A stretch of 42,525 bases of DNA from OFTM382 sp964448185 (GTDB lineage Bacteria > Planctomycetota > Phycisphaerae > Phycisphaerales > UBA1924). Below, piece by piece: positions 24,442 through 31,489 of this stretch. The stretch's first letter is position 1, and each line of letters opens with the position of its first letter. The notes under the pieces were generated by a model. That model did not search any database. It saw nothing but the letters and a program-made list of their open reading frames with translations, and had not been told where the DNA came from. A program made the translations under genes and the position numbers. Location: assembly GCA_964448185.1 (NCBI GenBank), contig CAYUVO010000013.1:1-42525 (forward strand). The letters run 5' to 3'.

Positions 24442-25947
24442 ATGCGATCAGCAGTTCTCGCGTTGGCCATTGCCTCAACAGCATGGGGCCAGACCATCAT
24501 TCCCGATGCGTTCTCACCCACCGAGTTTGACGCCAATGCGTTCTACTCGGGTCAGGCGCTCTCGATGCGTCAAGACCTGCGTTCACTGGTCGCGGGTCAG
24601 GAGCACATCGTGCTCCCGGGCGTTCCGGTGAGCAACAAGCGTGCGTTCGATCTGAACCTGCAGCGCAGCCACCCGTTCGCGGACAACGCTGTGCTGCGTC
24701 TCAACGAGGACGAAGTGCTCGATGCATCCACCGCAGACATCTTCACGGGTTCTGTGGACGGCGTGCCGGGCTCGTATGTCGTGCTCGCGTTGTCGGATCA
24801 CTTCACCTACGGCGTGATCGAACATCAGGGCGGCACATGGATCATCAGCTCTGGGCCTGTCGAAGACGGCGGCCCGATCATGGCGTTTAATACCGCAGAC
24901 GCGCCTCCGGGTGCGGTGATCTGGAGCGTGACAGATTGTGAAGTGCTTGAGATCCCGAACCAGCAACCCATCCCTGCGATGGCTGGCGAAGGAGGCGAGA
25001 AATCCGATGCCCCTTGCCGTGTTGCAGAAGTTGCTATTGAAACGGATCGCGAATATCTCAGCGATCTGTTCGGCGACAATACCGCTGCGGCCACGGACTA
25101 CACCGCGTTGCTCGTCGCAGCAAATAGCGAGATCTATACGCGCGACCTCAACGTGCAGTTCGAGATTGTCTTTTTGCGTCTCTGGTCAACACCCGATCCT
25201 TGGAACCAGGGCGGCGCGGTCGATCAACTCTTCCAGTTCCGCGACACATGGGAAGCAAGTCCCCCGGTGGGTTCGTACGACGGGGCGCACTTCTTTTCAG
25301 GCCGTGGGCTTGGCGGCGGCGTCGCATGGCTTGGCGCGATGTGTTTCCCGGGGTTCAACTACGCACTGTCAGCAAACCTCAACGGGTTTTTCCCGTATCC
25401 GCTTATTGATGAGAGCACGCAGAACTGGGACATCATGGTGACTGCGCACGAATGGGGTCACAACTTTGGCGCGCCGCACACCCATAGCCAGGGTCCGCTT
25501 CCTGACATCGATACCTGTGGCGATGACTGGGCAGCAGGAAACCCCTGCGACGTCTCGCAACTCCCGGGCACCATCATGAGCTACTGCCACCTCTGCGGCC
25601 TAGGGCTCGCGGGCATCCAGCTCAACTTCCATACACAGAACGTCCACAGTTGGATGCTGCCCTTCCTTGAGTTTGATGCGCAGTGCGATCTCACAGGCAA
25701 CGCATTGTGCGAACCCGTTTGCACGGGCGACATCGCGGACGACTTCGGCACGCTGGGCAACGCCGACGGCATGGTGAGCTTCGGCGATTTCCTCGCATTG
25801 CTCGGGCTCGTCGGTCCTTGCCCGGGAGGCACGCCCGGCTGCGTCGGCGACATCGCGGACGACTTCGGGACGCTCGGCAACGAAGACGCCATGGTGAGCT
25901 TCGGCGACTTCCTCGCACTGCTCAGTCTTGTCGGTCCCTGTTCGTAA
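24442..25947 (+). CDS. secreted metzincin zinc protease (M12-like) with dockerin-like tail
   Basis: This 501-residue protein has a short signal peptide (MRSAVLALAIASTAWGQ) and a propeptide of about 180 residues. A reprolysin-like catalytic domain follows. The zinc site is HEWGHNFGAPH (His336, Glu337, His340, His346), the full metzincin HExxHxxGxxH motif, and a Met-turn GTIMSYC (Met379) follows. Two dockerin-like repeats close the protein (about 428-501). It should be an exported endopeptidase. GGAG lies seven to eight bases before the ATG. No cysteine switch is visible in the propeptide, so the activation route is unclear. Confidence 0.92.
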   Translation: MRSAVLALAIASTAWGQTIIPDAFSPTEFDANAFYSGQALSMRQDLRSLVAGQEHIVLPGVPVSNKRAFDLNLQRSHPFADNAVLRLNEDEVLDASTADIFTGSVDGVPGSYVVLALSDHFTYGVIEHQGGTWIISSGPVEDGGPIMAFNTADAPPGAVIWSVTDCEVLEIPNQQPIPAMAGEGGEKSDAPCRVAEVAIETDREYLSDLFGDNTAAATDYTALLVAANSEIYTRDLNVQFEIVFLRLWSTPDPWNQGGAVDQLFQFRDTWEASPPVGSYDGAHFFSGRGLGGGVAWLGAMCFPGFNYALSANLNGFFPYPLIDESTQNWDIMVTAHEWGHNFGAPHTHSQGPLPDIDTCGDDWAAGNPCDVSQLPGTIMSYCHLCGLGLAGIQLNFHTQNVHSWMLPFLEFDAQCDLTGNALCEPVCTGDIADDFGTLGNADGMVSFGDFLALLGLVGPCPGGTPGCVGDIADDFGTLGNEDAMVSFGDFLALLSLVGPCS

Positions 25948-26001
25948 AAACGTTCACATCAAAGACCTCGAAATCGAGGCTTTGAGCACAGGATAAAGAA
26001 G

Positions 26002-26031
26002 CGGTCGCCCATTGATTGGGCGGCCGTTTTT
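26002..26031 (+). terminator. intrinsic terminator after metzincin gene
   Basis: CGGTCGCCCA and TGGGCGGCCG pair as a 10-bp stem with one G-T step, loop TTGAT, followed by five T. It lies 55 bp past the protease stop. Confidence 0.8.
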
Positions 26032-26045
26032 CATTGAAGGGGACT

Positions 26046-26153
26046 ATGCCCAGTGAGCATGCAGTGCTCGACAACGTGAATCTCGCGCCCGCTCCGGGCG
26101 CAGCCGCGATGCTCGCACTCGGCGCACTCGGCGGCCTGCGCCGTCGGCGATAA
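26046..26153 (+). pseudogene. 3' remnant of a PEP-CTERM-type gene (duplicate tail)
   Basis: This 35-codon stretch ends VLDNVNLAPAPGAAAMLALG, ALGGLRRRR and a stop, closely matching the last codons of the laminin-B-like gene at 26520-27179. It has no signal peptide and no ribosome site. The similarity continues through the stop and the terminator that follows. It is the leftover 3' end of a duplicated gene whose body is gone. Confidence 0.75.
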
Positions 26154-26519
26154 ACGCTTGCGCTTGATCCGCATTGAGTGTTCCATCACTTCACAAACAA
26201 AGGGCCCGGCAACTGTTTGCCGAGCCCTTTGTTTATGGAATCAAACGGAATCGCGCAGCGACTTGGCCTTGTGCTGGTCAATTCATACCGGGTCTCGCTC
26301 AGGCGTAGTCGGTTCTTGCTTGTGCCGCAGGTACGAGTTTTTGAGAGGTGAACATCTTTGCAGCAGCCATTCCCCCGGCGGGCGGCTGTTGTTGTTGTCT
26401 TCGGCAACACGAACGAGCGGCTTTGAGGACCGATAAAAAAAATGACAGAGATATCACTGGTGTGACCGCTCGTGGGGAGTATGGTGGGTGAAGGCGAATG
26501 AACTATGAGGAGAAGTGGA
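26154..26519. other. intergenic region with duplicated terminator
   Basis: Beyond the terminator at 26195-26234, the region to 26519 shows no convincing gene. It includes a short inverted element around 26369-26384 (CCCCCGGCGGGCGGC) and an A-run at 26436-26443. The promoter of the laminin-B-like gene must lie here but is not recognisable. Confidence 0.4.
26195..26234. terminator. bidirectional-type terminator, copy 1
   Basis: AAACAAAGGGCCCGGCAA and TTGCCGAGCCCTTTGTTT form an 18-bp stem with one mismatch and loop CTGT. The same hairpin occurs at 27221-27260 after the intact gene. A run of more than 50 bp around it is identical in both copies. Confidence 0.8.
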
Positions 26520-27179
26520 ATGCAAGATCAAAAGAAATGTACCGGCGTGATCGTTGGGTTGGCTTTGTGTGCTGGGTTGTCTGGTGCTGCAACGGCTCAG
26601 GTGTCGAGCTTTGATACCGATGCCGAGGGCTGGACGACGCTCAACGATGCAACCGGATTTACTTGGACGGGCTCGCTTGGGAACCCGGCGGGCGCGATCC
26701 GTGCAAGAGACCTACGGCAGGGAGCGCACTGGTTCTTTGCCGCTCCGACCATGTACCTCGGCGATCGCTCAGCGGTCTACGGGGGCACACTCGACTGGGA
26801 CATTCTCGGGATCGTCGGCAACCATACCTCCGCATCGGTTGGTGCTGACGTGATGCTGACCGGCGGCGGCCTCGAGATCGGGATTGAACTCAACGTGCTC
26901 CCGCTCAACTCCGGCTGGACCAGTTGGAGCGCACTGCTTGATGAGAGTGCCGGATGGAGCATGGTGAGCAGCCTGTCGAGCGGCGGGCTCTTGGCAACCG
27001 CGGTTACCGAAGCGGACCTGCGAACCGTGCTCGGTTCCCTCGACGGCCTCTACATCCGTGGCGAGTACACGAGCGGTTCCGATTCGACCGCACTCGACAA
27101 CGTGAATCTTGTGCCCGCTCCGGGCGCAGCCGCGTTGCTTGCACTCGGCGGCCTCGGCACGTTGCGCCGTCGGCGATAA
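26520..27179 (+). CDS. exported laminin-B-like domain protein with PEP-CTERM-type tail
   Basis: This 219-residue protein has a signal peptide (about 1-26, ending AATAQ). One domain follows with the laminin IV type B pattern: SFDTDAEGWTTLND, a central GADVMLTGGGLEIGIEL strand, and IRGEYTSGSDSTALDNVNL. It closes with VPAPGAAALLALGGLGTLRR plus two more Arg, a short hydrophobic helix and arginine cluster like planctomycete PEP-CTERM sorting signals. It is probably exported and processed at the surface. GAGGAG lies seven bases before ATG 26520; the ATG at 26505 is upstream of that site and rejected. A second copy of its 3' end lies at 26046-26153. Confidence 0.85.
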   Translation: MQDQKKCTGVIVGLALCAGLSGAATAQVSSFDTDAEGWTTLNDATGFTWTGSLGNPAGAIRARDLRQGAHWFFAAPTMYLGDRSAVYGGTLDWDILGIVGNHTSASVGADVMLTGGGLEIGIELNVLPLNSGWTSWSALLDESAGWSMVSSLSSGGLLATAVTEADLRTVLGSLDGLYIRGEYTSGSDSTALDNVNLVPAPGAAALLALGGLGTLRRRR

Positions 27180-27220
27180 ACACTCGCGATCGATCCGCGT
27201 TGAGTGTTCCATCACTTCAC

Positions 27221-27260
27221 AAACAAAGGGCCCGGCAACTGTTTGCCGAGCCCTTTTCTT
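27221..27260. terminator. bidirectional-type terminator, copy 2
   Basis: An 18-bp hairpin equivalent to that at 26195-26234 lies between the convergent laminin-B-like gene and transketolase. T-rich flanks occur on both sides, so it could end both transcripts. Confidence 0.8.
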
Positions 27261-27295
27261 ATGGAATCAAAGTCAGTGATGCAGCCCGTGGAAGA

Positions 27296-29257
27296 TCACA
27301 CGACTTGCAGGATCGACTTGGCCTTGGTCACGATGTCGTCCGCGGTCAGGTTACACATGCTGAGCACTTCGTCGGGTGTCTTGGCGCTCTTGGGGATGCG
27401 GCGGACGTGCATCTGTTCGAGTGTGAAGGCGTCGCCCGCTTCGGTCATGGCGTCGGCGATGGCCGAGCCGATCCCGCCGCCGTAGTTGTCTTCGATGGAG
27501 ATCGCCATTCCGTTGTTCTCCATGATGATGTCCAGGAGCATGTCCGAATCGAACGGCAGCGAGTAGAGATCCACCAGCGTGGCGCTGATCCCGGCCTGAT
27601 CGAGCACCTCGATCGCACGGTTGGCCTCGTGGACCATGTAGCCCGAGGCGCACAAGCACACATCGCGACCCTTGTGCAGCACATGGAACCCGCCGAGGTT
27701 GAATATCTCGTGCTCGTTGTACAGGAACTCGGTCTCGGCCCGCAGCGTCCGCATGTAGCAGACCCCTTCGTACTCGGCCATCGCACCCGTCAGGGCGTAG
27801 GCCGCGAACGCATCGGCGGGCTGGAGCACATAGCAGCCCGGGTTGCCGCGATGGTCTTTCATGGTGGTCCATGAGCGGAACCACGCGACATCGGGCAGCG
27901 ACATCTGGCTCGGGCCATCGGCGGCGAGAGTGATCCCCGCGTGCGAACCCACGAGCTTGAGGTTGGCCCCCGAGTTGATCGCCATTTCGATCTGGTCGTA
28001 CGCACGGTTGAAGAACTTAGCGAACGTCGAGCAGAACGGCACCTTGCCACCCGCCGACATGCCCGCAGCCATCGACACCATGTTCTGTTCTGCGATCTTG
28101 CATTCCACGAACCGGTTGCTCAACGCCTCGTCTTTGGCGAACGCATCAGCGAAGGTCGAGTTGCTCACATCTGCGTCGAGCACGACGACGCGCGGATCGA
28201 CGTGACCTAGTGCGCGAAGGGCGATGCCGTACGCGCGGCGGGTCGCGAGCTTGCCGGTCTGCATCACCGATTCCATGTCGTACTTCTTCATGGTCTCGGG
28301 GAGCGAGGGCATCTCGCTTGTGTCTACGGGCACCGCAGGCGGCTCGGCGGGGGGTTCGATCGTGAACGCATCGGATGAGCTCAGCGCGGTGGTCAGTTCG
28401 ACGCGGCGCTGGTCGAGTTCGGATTTAGCGGTGGCCAGTGCCTCGCCCGTGGGTGGTTTGCCGTGCCAGCCGCCGCCCTGGATGCTCGGAACGCCCCAGC
28501 CTTTGACGGTCTTGGCGACCAGAGCCATCGGGGCGTCGTCCTCGCCGAGGGCTCGGAAGGCCTCGAAAGCGTCGTCGATTTCTTGTGGCTCGTGCCCGTT
28601 GATGACCTGAACGGTGTACCCGGTGGCTTCGAGCTTGGCGGCGATCCGATCGGCGGACTGCTGCTTGCTCACGCGGTCAGCCTGCCCATACTCGTTGCAG
28701 TTGAAGATCGGCAAGACGCGGTTGAGACCACGTTCGACGATGATGTCCAGGGCTTCTGCGATCTGGCCTTCGCGTGCTTCGCCGTCGCCGATGATGCAGT
28801 AGACGCGCTTGTCGAACCCGTCGAGACGTGCCGCTTCGGCAACACCCGCAGCTACGCTGAGGCCCTGGCCGAGCGAACCCGTCGCGGCATCAAAGAACGG
28901 GAAGCCTTCCATCGGGTTGGGATGACCATCGAGCAGGCTGTCGGCCTCGCGAAGAGTCTTGAGATCGGCGAGAGTCAGCTTGCGGCGTTCGCCTTCCTTG
29001 CCCACCATAGTCCCGAGCTTGGCGGCGGCGGCGTACACGATCGGAACCGCGTGGCCTTCCGAGAGCACCAACCGGTCGCTCGTGGGATAGTCCGGGAAGT
29101 CCGGGCTCCAACGCATGGTGCGGAACATCAGCACCGTGATGAGATGCCCCAGACTCAGAGCGGTGGTGGGGTGTCCGCTGCCAGAATCAGCGGTCATATC
29201 GATCGCCAACCTGTCGAGCTCGATCGCCTGCGCGTGGACTGCGGCTACGAATGACAT
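27296..29257 (-). CDS. tkt: transketolase
   Basis: This 653-residue protein is a thiamine-diphosphate transketolase. Near the N-terminus are SGSGHPTTALS, the LDGHPNP loop and the TPP motif GDGEAREGQ followed by FNCN. The middle domain has the catalytic Glu in FVECKIAEQNMVSMAAG and the GSHAGI loop. The C-terminal domain covers the last 130 residues. It moves two-carbon units between sugar phosphates in the pentose phosphate pathway. AAGGAGG lies eight bases before the ATG at 29257, so the longer frame is not used. A terminator hairpin sits in its leader about 60-85 bp upstream. Confidence 0.95.
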   Translation of the reverse strand: MSFVAAVHAQAIELDRLAIDMTADSGSGHPTTALSLGHLITVLMFRTMRWSPDFPDYPTSDRLVLSEGHAVPIVYAAAAKLGTMVGKEGERRKLTLADLKTLREADSLLDGHPNPMEGFPFFDAATGSLGQGLSVAAGVAEAARLDGFDKRVYCIIGDGEAREGQIAEALDIIVERGLNRVLPIFNCNEYGQADRVSKQQSADRIAAKLEATGYTVQVINGHEPQEIDDAFEAFRALGEDDAPMALVAKTVKGWGVPSIQGGGWHGKPPTGEALATAKSELDQRRVELTTALSSSDAFTIEPPAEPPAVPVDTSEMPSLPETMKKYDMESVMQTGKLATRRAYGIALRALGHVDPRVVVLDADVSNSTFADAFAKDEALSNRFVECKIAEQNMVSMAAGMSAGGKVPFCSTFAKFFNRAYDQIEMAINSGANLKLVGSHAGITLAADGPSQMSLPDVAWFRSWTTMKDHRGNPGCYVLQPADAFAAYALTGAMAEYEGVCYMRTLRAETEFLYNEHEIFNLGGFHVLHKGRDVCLCASGYMVHEANRAIEVLDQAGISATLVDLYSLPFDSDMLLDIIMENNGMAISIEDNYGGGIGSAIADAMTEAGDAFTLEQMHVRRIPKSAKTPDEVLSMCNLTADDIVTKAKSILQVV

Positions 29258-29600
29258 GGTCCGGCCTCCTTGTTGTTCATGCGACGCCGATGAAGAGTGG
29301 CGCCGCGATCGCCCTATGAAAAAACCTCGGACCAGACGCCGAGGCAATGGTCACGATAAGCTACCCTATCAAAAGCCAGCCTTTAGGGCCGGGCGTAATA
29401 GAGTAGTGATTTCGTGCTTGGAGTATCTGCCCGTTGGGGGCACACGACAAGCCAAACCGGCAACAGAACCGATGATCGCGACGGTTTTCCTTGCGAGAGG
29501 CTCACCGCGCCGGAAAGTTCTGCCTCAGAGTACCCCAGTATCTAGGCGATTGGCCGGACCAACCCGCTAGACTTGGCGTCAGTACCAAGGAGTTGAGCCC
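29258..29600. other. divergent tkt-dnaN control region
   Basis: This 343-bp gap holds the tkt leader terminator (29319-29344) and the start sites for both genes. No DnaA-box cluster (TTATCCACA-like) is visible, so it is not supported as an origin. No coding sequence is seen. Confidence 0.45.
29319..29344 (-). terminator. intrinsic terminator in transketolase leader, candidate attenuator
   Basis: On the minus strand CCTCGG, loop CGTCTGGT, CCGAGG is followed by six T. It points toward tkt and lies 62 bp before its ATG. The next upstream gene, dnaN, runs the other way, so there is no upstream minus-strand gene here to terminate. It may therefore control read-through into tkt or end a short leader RNA. 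Confidence 0.65.
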
Positions 29601-30764
29601 ATGAAGGTTGTTGCAGATCGATCGGCGTTGCTGGAGGCGGTGAGCCTTGTTTCTGGAGTCGTTGCAGGACGCACCCCACGCCAGCAGCTCACCTGTGTCA
29701 AACTCACCGCCACCAAAGACGGTGAAACCGGGGTTCTCCGCCTCACGGGCACCGATGGCGAGATTTCGCTCGGCATCACCACCCTCCGAGTCGACGTCCA
29801 GAAGCCCGGCGAGGTGCTGATTCCCGCTGGCAAGCTCAGAGACATCATCGCGGCAGAAGATCACGAGCCCACCCTGACGCTCGAAAAAGCCGACGAGGGA
29901 ATCCTCATCACCGGCACCGATGCCAAGTTCAAGATCATGGGCTACGCACCGCAGGATTTCCCGGCCCTGCCAGAACTTACGAGCGAAAAACGGCCCGATG
30001 GGTACCCGTCAGGCGTCCAGCTCAGCGCGGGGGCCATGTCCGAACTAATCTCGCGGACCCTGTTCGCCACCGCTCGCGAGAACAGCCGATACGCCATCAA
30101 TGGCGTGCTCTTGCAGCGCAACGACAACCGTCTCGAAATGGTCGCTACCGATGGCCGCAGGCTTGCGCTCGCCCGTTCGACGGTTGCCAAAGATGATTTT
30201 CGTGGCGATTCGATCAAGTGCATCGTGCCGACCAAGGCGCTCCAGTTGCTCCAGAAACTCATCAGCGCCGATGCTGAGGAGCCCTTGGAACTCGCCATCG
30301 CCGACAACAGCATCCTCTTCCGCCTCGGAGGCGACACGCCCAGAGCCACCCTGCGAAGCGTGCTCGTCGAGGGCAGCTTCCCGCCCTACGAAGACGTCAT
30401 CCCCAAGGACCACGACATCACGGTCACGCTCGACCGCGATCTGATGTCGTCTGCGGTTAGGCGTGCAGCACTTCTCACCAACGAAGAATCTCGCGGCGTA
30501 CGGCTCGCCTTCGATGGCAACAGCCGACGCCTCAAGCTCTCGAGCAGGGCGCCCGAGATGGGCGAGGCCAACATCGAGATCGACATCGCTGACTACAAGG
30601 GCGACGACATCGAGATCGGGTTCAACCCGGGGTTCATCACCGAAGCCCTCAAGGTTATCCATCAGCCCGAGGTCATGCTCGAACTCAAGGCTCCCGGCAA
30701 GCCCGGCCTGCTGCGATCGGGCAACGACTTTGTGTACGTCGTGATGCCGGTAAACCTGCAGTAA
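29601..30764 (+). CDS. dnaN: DNA polymerase III sliding clamp (beta subunit)
   Basis: This 387-residue protein aligns end to end with bacterial beta clamps. The first domain begins MKVVADRSALLEAVSLVSGV, the middle domain has the RTLFATARENSRYAINGVLL and ATDGRRLALA motifs, and the C-terminus ends FVYVVMPVNLQ, matching the family MPMRL end. It forms a ring that tethers polymerase to DNA. AAGGAG lies eight bases before the ATG. dnaA and recF, the usual neighbours, are not in this window, so the clamp gene is either displaced or dnaA lies elsewhere, as is common in planctomycetes. Confidence 0.97.
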   Translation: MKVVADRSALLEAVSLVSGVVAGRTPRQQLTCVKLTATKDGETGVLRLTGTDGEISLGITTLRVDVQKPGEVLIPAGKLRDIIAAEDHEPTLTLEKADEGILITGTDAKFKIMGYAPQDFPALPELTSEKRPDGYPSGVQLSAGAMSELISRTLFATARENSRYAINGVLLQRNDNRLEMVATDGRRLALARSTVAKDDFRGDSIKCIVPTKALQLLQKLISADAEEPLELAIADNSILFRLGGDTPRATLRSVLVEGSFPPYEDVIPKDHDITVTLDRDLMSSAVRRAALLTNEESRGVRLAFDGNSRRLKLSSRAPEMGEANIEIDIADYKGDDIEIGFNPGFITEALKVIHQPEVMLELKAPGKPGLLRSGNDFVYVVMPVNLQ

Positions 30765-30846
30765 GCCGAGCGCTGGGGCATTGGGATAGGGGAAGACCAA
30801 CGAGCCCCTCGCGTGAGCGAAGGTGTTCTGCCGTGTGCATCTGGAC

Positions 30847-30875
30847 GATCCGCGACCGTCAGGGAGCGGTCTGAT
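30847..30875. repeat. REP-like element downstream of dnaN
   Basis: CCGCGACCGTCAGGGAGCGG lies between GATC repeats, with CCGC and GCGG as a short stem. I recall this string as a recurring planctomycete intergenic element; it was not checked here. Confidence 0.45.
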
Positions 30876-30904
30876 CGAGGTGGGGCATTTTTTCAAGGGG
30901 TGTC

Positions 30905-31126
30905 TCAGGACGCAGCAGCGCCCGCTCGGCGGTCGGCACGCACCGCTGCGATCGTCGCCACCGGGAGCACCATCAACGCCAACAGCACAATGAGTTCCGC
31001 ATCGGTCGCAGCGACCATGCGTCCGGCGCTAAAGAGCATCGAAACGACGGCGACGGCTCCGAGGATCGAACAACTCGCGACGAGCCACAGCATCAAGCTG
31101 CGGGTCCGTTTGACCAACACATCCAT
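30905..31126 (-). CDS. small two-helix membrane protein
   Basis: This 73-residue protein has two hydrophobic helices (about 11-35 and 42-60), a basic start and a short basic tail (RADRRAGAA). AAGG lies eight bases before the ATG. It lies alone between dnaN and bamA on the opposite strand. No family is recognised. Its small size and lack of motifs make this a moderate call. Confidence 0.5.
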   Translation of the reverse strand: MDVLVKRTRSLMLWLVASCSILGAVAVVSMLFSAGRMVAATDAELIVLLALMVLPVATIAAVRADRRAGAAAS

Positions 31127-31489
31127 GTGAACAACCTTGAACGCACAGCCTCTCGCGAGGGCTGGTGGGTGAGTGGGAGGGGAGGGGGTTGGATCTCTAA
31201 AGTCTCACGAACCGGTCAACAGGCCCAAGCCTGAGAACCGGCGGGGGAATGGTAGCGAACTGCGCCGGGGTTTGCGAGGGGGTATTCTCAAGGGGCGCGG
31301 AGGGGGGCGTGAAGCAAAAATTGGATGACAAAAATGTGCAGAAGATCACCATCAATCAACATGCCTTTGAGCCCCATGTGGAGCGATCTGTACCTCATTG
31401 GGTCTTATGGATGTTGTGGATGGTCGCGGGCCGGGGTATCGTCATCGCCCGTGCGACACCTATTTACTCAAGCGCTGAGGCACCGTCCG
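31127..31489. other. intergenic region upstream of bamA
   Basis: This 363-bp stretch contains a near-palindrome AGCCTCTCGCGAGGGCT (about 31147-31163) and G-rich runs. Open frames overlap the bamA start but show no protein-like pattern. No promoter is recognisable with confidence. Confidence 0.35.

Noticed and set aside
29258..29600. Chromosome origin next to dnaN
   Set aside because: No DnaA-box cluster or AT-rich unwinding region is visible, and dnaA is absent from the window.
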